A DNA stretch of 58,575 nucleotides, taken from Anaerolineae bacterium (GTDB lineage Bacteria > Chloroflexota > Anaerolineae > Aggregatilineales > Aggregatilineaceae). Numbering within the stretch: position 1 is the first letter of the stretch; every line of letters begins with the position of its first letter. The notes beneath the pieces were generated by a model that did not search any database, was not told where the DNA came from, and saw nothing but the letters and a program-made list of their open reading frames with translations. This document shows positions 1-8,684 of the stretch, piece by piece. The stretch spans positions 1 to 58,575 of the forward strand of contig JAHDWP010000010.1 in NCBI GenBank assembly GCA_023382715.1. Direction: 5' to 3'. The position numbers were made by a program, and so were the translations under genes.

Positions 1-55
1 AGAGGGGGCGGCGAGGCGCGCCAGCGCCGAGCGGGGGTGAGGTCAACCAGGGCGC
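1..55 (+). repeat. MITE-like GC-rich intergenic repeat, partial copy
   Basis: This is the right-hand half of the same unit that is seen complete at 200-294. It runs from a G-rich stretch through GCGCCAGCGCCGAG to a GGGGGTGAGGT end, and continues with the same TCAACCAGGGCGC flank as the copy at 200-294. The left end lies outside the window. Confidence 0.7.
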
Positions 56-59
56 TGTT

Positions 60-160
60 TCCCCTCACCCCAAACCCCTCTCCCGCAGGGAGGGAGAAGC
101 TCAGCGGGCGCGCTTTTCTCCCTTCCCCCCCGCGAGGGGGAAGGGTCGGGGATGAGGGGG
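60..160. repeat. Dispersed GC-rich repeat sharing a core with 20268-20345
   Basis: The stretch contains AAACCCCTCTCCC, then AGGGAGGG, then a core AGCGGGCGCGCTTTTCTCCC. The same order of blocks occurs at about 20268-20345. It is self-complementary in parts and non-coding on both strands by inspection. Confidence 0.6.
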
Positions 161-199
161 GCAAAGCCAGGCGCACGACTCGCCGCGCGGGGGGCATTG

Positions 200-294
200 A
201 CCTCACCCCCCGCCGCGCTACGCTTGGCGTGCCCCCTCTCCATCTGCGTGGAGAGGGGGCGGTGAGGCGCGTCAGCGCCGAGCGGGGGTGAGGT
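200..294 (+). repeat. MITE-like intergenic repeat, complete copy
   Basis: The unit begins ACCTCACCCCCC and ends GGGGGTGAGGT, which are inverted repeats of each other. The interior holds a second hairpin (CCCCCTCTCC paired with GGAGAGGGGG) and the conserved block GCGTCAGCGCCGAG. Related copies lie at 1-55, 27937-28025 and 32526-32591, with shorter relatives near 16998-17040 and 20387-20433. No transposase is present, so if mobile it would be non-autonomous. Confidence 0.7.
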
Positions 295-558
295 CAACCA
301 GGGCGCAGCAGAGCAGTGCCCCTACCGCCTGACTGGGTTTTGCACGCACTCGTTATTGGGGGGGCGCGAACAAGTCGTCAGGCAATCGCCAGAACGCCCC
401 TTCCTCTCGCAAAGCCAGGAGGAGGGGCGAGCGGCCTGCGTCCCTCCTCCAGCGAAGCGAGGGGAGATTGAGGGGGGAGGCTTTCAGCGAGCATTCCCGA
501 GCTTCCCCTGGCGGCAGGTTGTTCGTGGCTCTGGCTGTGCCGGAGCACGCCGACTCCT
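295..558. other. Intergenic stretch with short shared blocks
   Basis: No convincing gene is seen. A block TTTTGCACGCACTC near 337-351, following a GCCCCTAC tract and CTGACTGG, recurs with small changes at 7205-7230, so it is probably another dispersed repeat. The rest is GC-rich with no recognisable motif. Confidence 0.4.
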
Positions 559-1470
559 TCAGGTTGTCGAGGTGCCGCTCTGCTGCACCCTGACTGGCCG
601 CGCCCGCCCCCGCCAGTTGACGACCACCACGCCGGCCAGGATCATCCCCGCGCCGACGACGATCTTCCAGTCCACTGCCTCGTCGAGGAACAGCGCGCCC
701 AGCGTCACCCCGACGGGCGGCATCACATAGGTCACCAGCGTGGTGCGCGTCGCGCCCCAGGTGGAGATCAGTGTGTAGAACAGGAAATAAGCCAGCACCG
801 TGTTGACCAGGGCCAGCGTCACCACGGCCAGCACGTCCCGCACGCCCAGGTCGGCGGCGGCGGGCAGCGGCACGGCGACCAGCGTGATGGCGATGATCAG
901 CGCGCCGCCGATGATCAGCGAGCCGCCGGCGGTGGTGTAGGGGTCTACGCCGCGCAGGTAGCGGCGAATAATCACCGCCGATATGGCGTAGCAGGCCGAT
1001 GCTGCCAGCACGGCAGCCTGGCCCGCCAGCGGGTTGGGGCTGCTGGACTCGGCGCTGCGGCTGGCCAGCAAAGCCACGCCCGCGAAGCCCAGCACCAGGC
1101 CGAGCACCTTCTGCGACGTGATGCGCTCGTCGGGCAGGCCCACGTGGGCGATGACCAGTGTGAAGAGGGGCACCGTCGCATTGAGCACGGTCGCCAGGCC
1201 GCTGTCAATGTCCTGCTCGCCCCAGGTGATCAGCGTGAAGGGCACGGCAGTGTTGAGCACGCCGACGGCGAGCAACGCTGCCCGCTCGCGGGCACCTGTT
1301 GGCCAGTGGCGCCCGGTGGCGCGCAGAAAGATGGCCATGAACGTCGCCGCCAGACCCAGCCGCACCGAGACCAGCGGCAGCGGGCCAAAGGCGTCCACCG
1401 CCACTTTGATCAGCAGGAATGACGATCCCCAGATGAGGCCCAGCCCCCAAAACAGCAGCCAGTTGCGCAT
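559..1470 (-). CDS. EamA/DMT-superfamily permease
   Basis: This 303-residue protein is an integral membrane transporter of the drug/metabolite transporter superfamily. About ten hydrophobic segments alternate with short loops, and the two halves repeat: the first runs from the GLGLIWGSSFLLIKVA start to about residue 135, the second from about residue 150 (AASACYAISAVIIRR) to about 285. Pro and Gly in the second half (YVMPPVGVTLGALFLDE) and the final hydrophobic GMILAGVVVVNW segment are typical of EamA proteins. Length matches the family. The start is preceded by AGGGGG at a short distance. The substrate cannot be read from the sequence; members export amino acids, sugars or drugs. It stands alone and no operon partner is evident. 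Confidence 0.88.
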   Translation of the reverse strand: MRNWLLFWGLGLIWGSSFLLIKVAVDAFGPLPLVSVRLGLAATFMAIFLRATGRHWPTGARERAALLAVGVLNTAVPFTLITWGEQDIDSGLATVLNATVPLFTLVIAHVGLPDERITSQKVLGLVLGFAGVALLASRSAESSSPNPLAGQAAVLAASACYAISAVIIRRYLRGVDPYTTAGGSLIIGGALIIAITLVAVPLPAAADLGVRDVLAVVTLALVNTVLAYFLFYTLISTWGATRTTLVTYVMPPVGVTLGALFLDEAVDWKIVVGAGMILAGVVVVNWRGRARPVRVQQSGTSTT

Positions 1471-1624
1471 CGCGCCCCCTAGAAGCAGCAGATAGTGATC
1501 AGCGGTCAGCGGTCAGCACTCAACCAGACGGGCGCGGCTAACTCCCCGTCCCTGGTTTCAGCGAGAAAAACGAACGCCCTGCCCGGCGGCAGAGCGTGCG
1601 CGATACCTGCGGCGCTCCTGCAGA

Positions 1625-1909
1625 TCAACGCTGCGGGAGCGCCTCTTCGACGGTGATGTCGGGGAAGAATTGGCGCACCGTCCCGGCGATCCAGCCGTGC
1701 AGTGTGTTCAGCGACAGGGGGCAGCCTTCGCAGGCGCCGCCCAGCTCGACGCGGGCCACTCTGCCGTCGAAGGATACCAGGCGGCACCATCCGCCATGAT
1801 AATACTCGATGTAAGAGGACAGGTTTTCGATCAGGCTCTGCAACCGTTGCTCGATCGGCGCGTCGGCGCTCGCCCCATTGTCAATCGCATTCGGACTATC
1901 CGGCATCAT
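1625..1909 (-). CDS. NifU C-terminal-domain protein (Fe-S scaffold-like)
   Basis: This is a 94-residue stand-alone NifU-like domain. The hallmark is the GGACEGCPLS segment, giving a CxxC pair at Cys60 and Cys63, followed by a helix and an acidic C-terminal strand (ITVEEAL). In this family the two cysteines of a dimer hold a transient [4Fe-4S] cluster for transfer to apo-proteins. An upstream stretch DAPIEQRLQSLIENLSSYIE is predicted as helix and lies before a tryptophan-containing strand. GGAGAGGG precedes tandem ATG codons; the second one (1906) has the better spacing, so the first residue is uncertain. The gene sits next to unrelated genes, so its clients are unknown. The dense Fe-S enzymes of the CODH/ACS locus further along are plausible clients, but that is inference. 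Confidence 0.8.
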   Translation of the reverse strand: MMPDSPNAIDNGASADAPIEQRLQSLIENLSSYIEYYHGGWCRLVSFDGRVARVELGGACEGCPLSLNTLHGWIAGTVRQFFPDITVEEALPQR

Positions 1910-2318
1910 ACCCTCTCCTGCGCCACTTGATAGCTCAGCCTGATCTTAAACGATCGGGGCGGCTGCCGCAATGTGCAGGTTCGGAGTTTCGGAGCGGGGC
2001 GCGCAAAGATTACCAGCGCACGCCCTCCTGTCGCACTCGCTGCCGGACGCTGGAGCAAAGGATTACGGCAGAGGCGCAGAGAGCGCGGAGGAAAACAAAA
2101 TCATAAGTTCTTCTCTGTGTCCTCTGCGCCTCTGCGGTTCCAGAATTCTGCATCCCAGGCCGGGCGGGGGGGGCAGCCAGGGCGCAGCAGCCTGCCCTTC
2201 GAGCGCCCGCGTGAATATTGCACAAAGCGCCGCTCTTCTGTACATTCCACCATAGCGGCAGCGCCGATCCGGCCCGCCGCATTCCCAACTAAAACACATT
2301 CTTATGAGGAGCGATCCT
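1910..2318. other. Intergenic region with an AGAGGCGCAGAG inverted repeat
   Basis: No gene is supported. The main structure is an inverted repeat, CAGAGGCGCAGAG at 2069-2081 and its exact complement at 2122-2134. A weak promoter-like pair for the downstream amylase, TTGCAC at 2218-2223 and TACATT at 2241-2246, is spaced 17 bases apart; I give it low weight. Confidence 0.5.
2061..2150. repeat. Inverted repeat of the CTCTGCGCCTCTGCG type
   Basis: Arms CAGAGGCGCAGAG (2069-2081) and CTCTGCGCCTCTG (2122-2134) are perfect complements separated by 40 bases that contain AAAACAAAATCATAAG. The wording CTCTGTGTCCTCTGCGCC is familiar from dispersed repeats in other large-genome bacteria, by memory only. 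It could fold as a long hairpin in RNA. Confidence 0.6.
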
Positions 2319-5300
2319 ATGCGTAGGCTAGCCATTCACCTGGTTCGGTTTGTGGGATGCTCGTTGTTGATCGCCGCGCTCGTGCCCGTCAGCGGCCTGC
2401 TCGCCCAGGAGGGCGCAGAGGGTGGATTCGATCGCGCGGCGTTGCTGCACGACAGCCGCGATGACCTCTACCGCACGCCGACCGGCCCCGTGCCCACCGA
2501 AAGCGCGGTGACGCTGCGCTTGCGCACAGCGATGCGCCAAGCGGACTCGGTCACCGTGCGCGTGTGGGACGACCGCGCCCAAACGCAAACGTTGCTGCCC
2601 ATGAGCGTGGTCGCCAGCACGCCGGACGGCTTCGACCTGTGGGAAGCGACGCTGAACACGGGCAAGACGCCGACCATCTACTGGTACCGCTTCCTGATCA
2701 GCCGGGGCGACCAGACGGTGTACTACGAGGACGACACCCGCCCCGGTGCGGACGGCGTCTACTTCCCGGCCAACGAGGGCGGCCCCGGCGCCGTCTACGA
2801 CGCAAGCCCCGACCTCAGCTTCCAGCTCACCGTCTACGACCCGGCCTTCTACACGCCGGAATGGATGCGCAACGCGGTTGTCTACCAGATTTTTCCCGAC
2901 CGCTTCCGCAACGGCGACCTGGCCAACGACCCCGCCGATGACGAATTGGAGTTCTACGACGGGCTGCGCTCCATCTTCCACGAGACCTGGAACGAGCCGC
3001 CCGTTGACCCGCGCCAGCCGGGCGAATACCAGAATCGCTGGAACGTGGACTTCTTCGGCGGCGACCTGGCCGGGATCATCGAGAAGCTCGACTACCTGCA
3101 AGACCTGGGCGTGACGGCCCTCTACCTGAACCCGATCTTCGCCGCCCGCTCCAATCACCGCTACGACACCGCCGACTTCAAGGCGCTGGACCCGCTGCTG
3201 GGCGACCTGGAGACCTTCCAGACGCTGGTGGCCGAGGCGGAAGCGCGCGGCATGACTCTCATCCTCGACGGCGTGTTCAACCACCTGTCGTCGGACAGCG
3301 CCTTCTTCGACCGCTACGGGCGCTATGAGGAAGACGGCGCGTGCGAAAGCCTGGACTCGCTCTACCGCAACTGGTTCTTCTTCGTGCCGCCCAAGGGCGA
3401 GCAGCCCTCGCCGTGCGTGGACAACCCGCAGGGCGCGACCTTCTACATCTCCTGGGCCGGCTACGACAGCATCCCCAAGCTCAACAGCGACAACCCCGGC
3501 GTGCGCCTGTACGTCTACCTGGGGCGCAACAGCGTGGTGGCCACCTGGGGGCGCGAGGGCATCGGCGGCTGGCGGCTGGACGTGGGCGGCGACATTGATC
3601 CCGGCGGCCCGGCCAACGACTACTGGGAAGGCTTCCGCAATGCCGTGCGCAACGCCAACCCGCAGGGCGTGATCATCGGCGAGGAATGGGGTAACGCCAC
3701 GCGCTGGTTGCTGGGCAACGAGTGGGACTCGGTGATGAACTACCAGCTACGGCGCGGCATCCTCGGCTTCGTGCGCCAGGAAGACTTCACCGACAACGAT
3801 GCCAACGGCGACCGCATCCTCCACGCGCTGATGCCCAGCCAGCTCGACGCGATCATCCAGGACATCGCCGCCGACACCCCGCCGATGGCCAACCAGGCCA
3901 TGATGAACCTGCTGGGCAGCCACGACACGTCGCGCCTGCTCTTCGTGGCTGGCGACACAGAGCGCCAGAAGCTGGCCGCGCTGCTGCAATTCGCCCTGCC
4001 CGGTGCGCCGACCATCTACTACGGCGACGAGATCGCCCTCGACGCGCCCAGCCTCAGCGACGGCAGCACCCTGCAGGACGATCCCTACAACCGCGCGCCG
4101 TACCCCTGGCCGGACGCGGAGGGCGACGCCTACGGCCCGCCCGATGAAGACATGCTCGCCTTCTACCGGGCGCTGGCCGCGCTACGCCATGCCAATCCCG
4201 CGCTGCGCGAGGGCGAGCGAATCACTCTGCTGGCCGACGACGCGAGCGGCGTCTACGCTTTCCTGCGTCTGGACGCGGCGGCGGGCAACGCCGCCCTGGT
4301 CGTCGCCAACAAGGGCGACGCTGCGCAGACGGTGACGCTCGACGTGAGCGGGCTGCTGCCGGAGGGATTCACGCTCGACCCGGCCCTCGCCCAGGCGGGC
4401 GAGATGCGCACCGTCCCGATTGACGTGGGCGGCATCCTCACCGGCGAGCTGCGCCTGGTGCAGCCGGCGGAGCCAGCGATCGTCAGCGACGGCGCGCTGA
4501 CGGTGACGGTTGACGAACTGAGCGGCAACATCTGGGCCGGGGTGCGCCATGCCTCGTTCGTCGCGCCCAAATCGCCGGCGAACGTGGACGCCGCCGGCGT
4601 CAGCGGGCGCGTGACCGTGATCTGGGACGCCGTCCCTGGCGCGGCGGGCTATCGCGTCTACCGCAGCCCGGTGGCGACGGGCGGCTTTGCCCCGGTGGGC
4701 GACGTGCCAGCCGAAGCGAGCCGCTTCAGCGACGAGACGACGACGGACGGCTACCGCTACTTCTACGCCGTTGCCAGCGTCAGCGCGGACGGGCTGATCG
4801 GGCCGCTGAGCGCCAGCGTCTCCGCCGTGCCCAGCGCGGCCATCCGCGAGGCTTACTTCCTGGCGGACGATATGCCGACCGAGATCGCCCTGACCTACGG
4901 CGCGACGACGACCGTGCGCGCGGCGGTGCGCATCCCTGGCGCGACCGAAGTGGACGGTCCGGCGGCGGGCGTGCTGGCCGAGGCGGCGCTGCTGCCCGCA
5001 GAAGCCGCCGTGATCGAAATGCCCGCCTGGACGCCGATGCAGTACGCCGCAGACGAGGACGGCGTGGACGTGTACGAGGTCGCGCTGCCGCTGAGCGTCG
5101 CCGGCGACTTCGAGCACCTGGCCCGCTTCAGCAGCGACGCCGGCGAGACGTGGACGGTCGTCACCCTGCCCGACGGGACGCATCCGCCGCTGACGGTGCT
5201 CGCGCCCGAAGACACAGAAGCGCCCGCGCCGCCCGCTTCGGCGGAGATTCTACAGGCGTCGCTGGCCGGGGTGATCGTCACCTGGGAAGACTCGCCCGCC

Positions 5301-5855
5301 GAAGACGCCGCCGCCTATCGCATCTATCGCACCTTCGGCGGCGCGACGACCCTGGCCGGCGAAGTCCCGGCGGGCGCCGACAATCGCTTCGCTGATCGGT
5401 CGGTGAGCGCGGGCAACACCTACGCCTACGCGGTGTCGGCGCTGGACACAGCGCTCAACGAATCGGAGCCGGTGAGCGCGGGCGAGGCGAAAGTGCAGCG
5501 GCGCGGCCTCCCGGTGACCTTCATCGTCACCGTGCCCGACTACACCACAGAGGGCGCGGGCAGCGTGTTCATCGCCGGCGACTTCGGCACCAAAGACCTG
5601 CCCAACTGGGACCCGGCGGGGATCGAGATGACCCAGGTGGATGATCAGCACTGGACGGTCACGCTGGAGCTGCCAGAGAGCGCCGCCATCCAGTACAAGT
5701 ACGTGCGCGGGACGTGGAGCGCCGTCGAGAAGGGGGTAGAATGCGAAGAGATCGCCAACCGCACCCTGACCGTGACCGTCCCCGAAGGCGCGCCCGGGCT
5801 GATCGTGGACACGGACATCGTCGCCAAGTGGCGCGACCTGGACAAGTGCGGGTAG
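2319..5855 (+). CDS. Secreted multidomain GH13 alpha-amylase-family hydrolase
   Basis: An extracellular starch/maltodextrin hydrolase of 1178 residues. The start at 2319 is chosen because GAGGAG lies 7 bases upstream; it gives a signal peptide (LLIAALVPVSGLLAQEG). An N-terminal beta domain at about 45-160 resembles the N domain of neopullulanases. The GH13 barrel follows with region I DGVFNHL, region II GWRLDVGGD (nucleophile Asp421), region III GEEWG (acid Glu455) and region IV SHD (Asp536). C-terminal to the barrel are a beta domain, two fibronectin-III-like repeats each with YRVYRS/YRIYRT (about 755-840 and 970-1060), and a terminal starch-binding CBM20/48-like domain from about 1064 (VFIAGDFGT, then W and KYV). 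Fits upstream of the maltodextrin importer at 28-32 kb. Exact specificity (amylase or pullulanase type) is not decided. Confidence 0.9.
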   Translation: MRRLAIHLVRFVGCSLLIAALVPVSGLLAQEGAEGGFDRAALLHDSRDDLYRTPTGPVPTESAVTLRLRTAMRQADSVTVRVWDDRAQTQTLLPMSVVASTPDGFDLWEATLNTGKTPTIYWYRFLISRGDQTVYYEDDTRPGADGVYFPANEGGPGAVYDASPDLSFQLTVYDPAFYTPEWMRNAVVYQIFPDRFRNGDLANDPADDELEFYDGLRSIFHETWNEPPVDPRQPGEYQNRWNVDFFGGDLAGIIEKLDYLQDLGVTALYLNPIFAARSNHRYDTADFKALDPLLGDLETFQTLVAEAEARGMTLILDGVFNHLSSDSAFFDRYGRYEEDGACESLDSLYRNWFFFVPPKGEQPSPCVDNPQGATFYISWAGYDSIPKLNSDNPGVRLYVYLGRNSVVATWGREGIGGWRLDVGGDIDPGGPANDYWEGFRNAVRNANPQGVIIGEEWGNATRWLLGNEWDSVMNYQLRRGILGFVRQEDFTDNDANGDRILHALMPSQLDAIIQDIAADTPPMANQAMMNLLGSHDTSRLLFVAGDTERQKLAALLQFALPGAPTIYYGDEIALDAPSLSDGSTLQDDPYNRAPYPWPDAEGDAYGPPDEDMLAFYRALAALRHANPALREGERITLLADDASGVYAFLRLDAAAGNAALVVANKGDAAQTVTLDVSGLLPEGFTLDPALAQAGEMRTVPIDVGGILTGELRLVQPAEPAIVSDGALTVTVDELSGNIWAGVRHASFVAPKSPANVDAAGVSGRVTVIWDAVPGAAGYRVYRSPVATGGFAPVGDVPAEASRFSDETTTDGYRYFYAVASVSADGLIGPLSASVSAVPSAAIREAYFLADDMPTEIALTYGATTTVRAAVRIPGATEVDGPAAGVLAEAALLPAEAAVIEMPAWTPMQYAADEDGVDVYEVALPLSVAGDFEHLARFSSDAGETWTVVTLPDGTHPPLTVLAPEDTEAPAPPASAEILQASLAGVIVTWEDSPAEDAAAYRIYRTFGGATTLAGEVPAGADNRFADRSVSAGNTYAYAVSALDTALNESEPVSAGEAKVQRRGLPVTFIVTVPDYTTEGAGSVFIAGDFGTKDLPNWDPAGIEMTQVDDQHWTVTLELPESAAIQYKYVRGTWSAVEKGVECEEIANRTLTVTVPEGAPGLIVDTDIVAKWRDLDKCG

Positions 5856-5887
5856 AAGTAGCGCAATCTCTCGTGCTCCGATGCCAG

Positions 5888-5926
5888 GACTTCCGAAGTT
5901 TCCAGAAAACTTCGGAAGTCTCTTTT
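5888..5926 (+). terminator. ACTTCCGAAGT hairpin with T-run after the amylase gene
   Basis: GACTTCCGAAGTTT (5888-5901) pairs perfectly with AAACTTCGGAAGTC (5907-5920) across a 5-base loop, and TCTTTT follows. This reads as an intrinsic terminator about 30 bases after the amylase stop. The same palindrome is repeated at 24885-24915. Confidence 0.65.
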
Positions 5927-6033
5927 GGGAGAGAAAGCGCCTCAACCAGCGCGCGCTTAGCTCGCCAACGGTATCTCTTGGGGGGATTCGGGGAGCGAGG
6001 CGTGCAGGGGCGCATGGCAACAGGGTTCGCCTG

Positions 6034-6063
6034 TTGGTACTCCGCCCGTCGCCCGTGTAGAAT
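6034..6063 (+). promoter_or_regulatory. Putative sigma-70-type promoter for the 6133 hydrolase gene
   Basis: TTGGTA (6034-6039) and TAGAAT (6058-6063) are 18 bases apart. The -10 box matches the consensus at 5 of 6 positions. The spacing to the ATG at 6133 leaves a leader of about 60 bases. Confidence 0.4.
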
Positions 6064-6132
6064 TGACTTATGCTGCCTGTGGGGGGCCTGGCTGCAACGC
6101 TGACACGTCGCCGACACATGGAGACCCGGCCT

Positions 6133-7119
6133 ATGCGATCGCTCCCCGCTTTCCTGCTGAGCGCCCTGGGCGCGCTGATCGTCCTGCTGATGTTCGCCGC
6201 TCCAACCGGCGCGCAGACTCCCTCGCCGGTCATCGCCACTCCCACGCCCGACCCTTATGCCGGCCTGTCCATTGACGATCTGGCCGCGCGCTATTACGGG
6301 CGCGGGGCGCTCACCGTCGTCGAGACGATGGGCACCTACCCGGAGTTCACCCGCTACCTGGTCAGCTATCCGAGCGACGACCTGACCATCTACGGCTTCA
6401 TGAACGTGCCGGCTGGCACAGGGCCGTTCCCGGTGATCATCGCCCTGCACGGCTATATTGACCCGGCGGTCTACGGCACGCTGGACTACACCACGCACTA
6501 CGCCGACGACCTGGCCCGCGCCGGCTTTCTGGTGCTGCACCCCAACCTGCGCGGCTATCGCCCGTCGAGCGACGGGCCGAACCTGTTCCGCGTGGGCATG
6601 GCCCTCGACGTTCTGCACCTGGTGGGGCTGGTGCGGCAGACGGGCGGGCTGCCCGGCGCGCTGGTCGCCGCCGACCCGGACGCCATCGGCCTGTGGGGGC
6701 ACAGCATGGGCGGGGGCGTCTCGCTGCGGACGATCACCGTCAGCGCGGACGTGCGCGCCGCCGTGCTCTACGGGGCGATGAGCGGAAATGAGGCGTGGAA
6801 CTACGCCAAGATTCAGGAGTGGTCGGGCCGGATGCGCGGGGGAGCCGAGATGCGCGCGCCTGACGAAGTGATCCGGCGCGTCTCGCCGATCGAATACCTG
6901 GGGCGCATCCAGGCGGCGGTGAGCATCCATCACGGCGCGGCGGACGAGCTGGTGCCTCCGGAGTGGTCGGCGGACCTGTGTCAGCGGCTTAACGCGCTGG
7001 AAAAATCTGTCGAGTGCTTCGCTTACGAAGGCCAGCCGCACACCTTCACCGGAGAAGGCGACCGGCTCTTCATGCAGCGCACGATTGACTTCTTCAACCG
7101 CTGGCTGCGCCAGGGTTAG
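6133..7119 (+). CDS. Secreted alpha/beta hydrolase (S9/dienelactone-hydrolase-like)
   Basis: A 328-residue exported serine hydrolase. The ATG at 6133 is preferred: GGAG lies 9 bases upstream and it opens directly on a signal peptide (AFLLSALGALIVLLMFAAP, then TGAQ). After the peptide the mature part starts with a short threonine/proline stretch. The alpha/beta fold is marked by an oxyanion strand FPVIIALHGY, the nucleophile elbow WGHSMGGG with Ser191, the acid turn HHGAADELVPP with Asp271 and GQPHTF with His303, in the order and spacing expected of a Ser-Asp-His triad. Closest by eye to prolyl-oligopeptidase-like and acetyl-xylan-esterase-like hydrolases. The substrate is not readable; an ester or peptide bond is equally possible. 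It follows the amylase on the same strand but has its own promoter candidate. Confidence 0.85.
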   Translation: MRSLPAFLLSALGALIVLLMFAAPTGAQTPSPVIATPTPDPYAGLSIDDLAARYYGRGALTVVETMGTYPEFTRYLVSYPSDDLTIYGFMNVPAGTGPFPVIIALHGYIDPAVYGTLDYTTHYADDLARAGFLVLHPNLRGYRPSSDGPNLFRVGMALDVLHLVGLVRQTGGLPGALVAADPDAIGLWGHSMGGGVSLRTITVSADVRAAVLYGAMSGNEAWNYAKIQEWSGRMRGGAEMRAPDEVIRRVSPIEYLGRIQAAVSIHHGAADELVPPEWSADLCQRLNALEKSVECFAYEGQPHTFTGEGDRLFMQRTIDFFNRWLRQG

Positions 7120-7294
7120 GCGCTGATCATACGTTCCCACAGGGCCGCGGCCCTGCGAGGCTGGTGCACAGGGCAATCGCCAACAGCTTCAATCCGCAGC
7201 GCCCCACCCTGACAGGTTTTGCACGCACCCTTTCCAACCGGCACGTTGCGCGCTACCCTGCGGCAGTCTCTTTCTACGCCATGCCCCTGCCACC

Positions 7295-8626
7295 TCACAG
7301 ATTGGGCACCAGGTAGCGCTCCAGCGCGATCAGGGCGAACAGGGCCAGCGCCCCGACCGCCGCCAGCGGCAGCCAGTCCGCCAGGGCGCGCCGCCCGAAG
7401 ACCAGCCCCGCCCAGCCGCGCAGCCCCGCCGCGACGATCAGCGCCAGCGGGATCAGTGCCGGATAGAGGTAGCGGCCCTGGAACTGCACGAACTCGCGGT
7501 TGTAGAGGAGGAAGGCAGCGCTCACCAGCAGGATCACGGCGGCGAAGACGATCAGCGCATCGCGGCCCGGCCCGTCCAGGGCGCGCGGCAATCGCTCGCG
7601 CCAGGCGTAGATCGCCGCGCCGGCCAGCAGCCCCCCCGTGATCAGCCACAGGGCGCGGTACACGGTTGCAGGCAGTGGCACGGCCATCCAGCCGAACTGC
7701 CCCCAGAAGCTGTGAAAGGTCGTCCTGACCAGGTTCTCGACGTACTGCTGCTCGCTGTCACCAAGCGTGTCCTCGATGTACTCGTCCGTGCGCACCTGGC
7801 CCACCGTCACCGCGTCGTGACGCGCCAGCCCGGTGAAGTCCGTCCCACCGTAGGTATCCAGGTTGCGCGCCCACCACACGCCGCCGATCAGCAGCGCGGG
7901 CAGGATCGCCGCGGCCAGGTGCGCGGCAGCGACCCGCCGCGGCCAGCGCTCGCGCCGCCAGCGCAGCAGCGCCGCCAGCACGACAATACCCGCCAGGAAG
8001 TAGACCGTCGTCTTGGTGATCAGGGCGATCCCGGCCAGGACGCCCAGCGCCAGCGGGTGGGCGCGCGGCGCCGCGCGCAGATAGCCGACCGCCGTCCACA
8101 GCGTCAGCGCGACGACCAGGTCGGCCAGCGCGTCGTTGTTGACGCTGGCAGCGATGCTCAATCGCTGGGGCAGGAAGGCGACGAAGCCCGCGCTGGCCAG
8201 GGCCAGGATCGGGCGGCCCGGCAGCGCCGTGCGGACGACGGCCCAGGCCCCGATCACCGCGCCCGCACCGAGCAGCGCCGAGACCAGGCGCAGCGCCAGC
8301 AGGTCGCCGCCGGACAGCGCGTAGACCGGCGCTTGCAGCAGATAGTAGAGCGGGGGCTGATGGTCTTCGTACTGGACGGTATCCAGCCGGTCGAGCAGCG
8401 CCGGGTCGAAGCCGCTCGCCTTCAGGTGTTCCTGGTAGTCCTGCTGCCAGTCGCCGGGGGCGATGACCGGCAGACGGCCCTCGTCGGCGATCTGGCGCAC
8501 GTAGTTGTAGTGCGCTGGCTCGTCGGGAGCCTGCCAGTCGGGCGTGCGAACCGCGTACAGCCCGGCCAGGGCCAGGTACGCGGCCAGGATGACGGCCAGG
8601 GCCGCTCCCTCGACGCGACGGGTCAT
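7295..8626 (-). CDS. Polytopic membrane glycosyltransferase-like protein (ArnT/PMT or DUF2142 type)
   Basis: A 443-residue membrane protein with about ten hydrophobic segments. The ATG at 8626 follows GGAGGA by 6 bases, so the longer reading frame upstream is not used. After the first membrane helix an extracytoplasmic loop carries PDEPAHYNYVRQIADEGRLP; the Asp-Glu pair at this place is the hallmark of GT-C glycosyltransferases that use lipid-linked sugars. A second loop motif, YEDHQPPLYYLL, is also typical of this group. Multiple Arg-rich cytoplasmic turns (LRWRRERWPRR) separate later helices. Such proteins add sugars to lipids or proteins at the outer face of the membrane. No donor or acceptor gene is adjacent, so the role is open. 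It runs convergently to the hydrolase at 6133. Confidence 0.75.
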   Translation of the reverse strand: MTRRVEGAALAVILAAYLALAGLYAVRTPDWQAPDEPAHYNYVRQIADEGRLPVIAPGDWQQDYQEHLKASGFDPALLDRLDTVQYEDHQPPLYYLLQAPVYALSGGDLLALRLVSALLGAGAVIGAWAVVRTALPGRPILALASAGFVAFLPQRLSIAASVNNDALADLVVALTLWTAVGYLRAAPRAHPLALGVLAGIALITKTTVYFLAGIVVLAALLRWRRERWPRRVAAAHLAAAILPALLIGGVWWARNLDTYGGTDFTGLARHDAVTVGQVRTDEYIEDTLGDSEQQYVENLVRTTFHSFWGQFGWMAVPLPATVYRALWLITGGLLAGAAIYAWRERLPRALDGPGRDALIVFAAVILLVSAAFLLYNREFVQFQGRYLYPALIPLALIVAAGLRGWAGLVFGRRALADWLPLAAVGALALFALIALERYLVPNL

Positions 8627-8684
8627 GCGGCTTCCTCCGCGTCCCTGTCTGCCGCTGTTCGCTTCACGCTCCCGAATCGTCGTC

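Noticed and set aside
1-300. GC-rich blocks considered as coding on either strand
   Set aside because: Both strands have open frames only because the repeats are self-complementary; the predicted proteins are repetitive and have no ribosome site.
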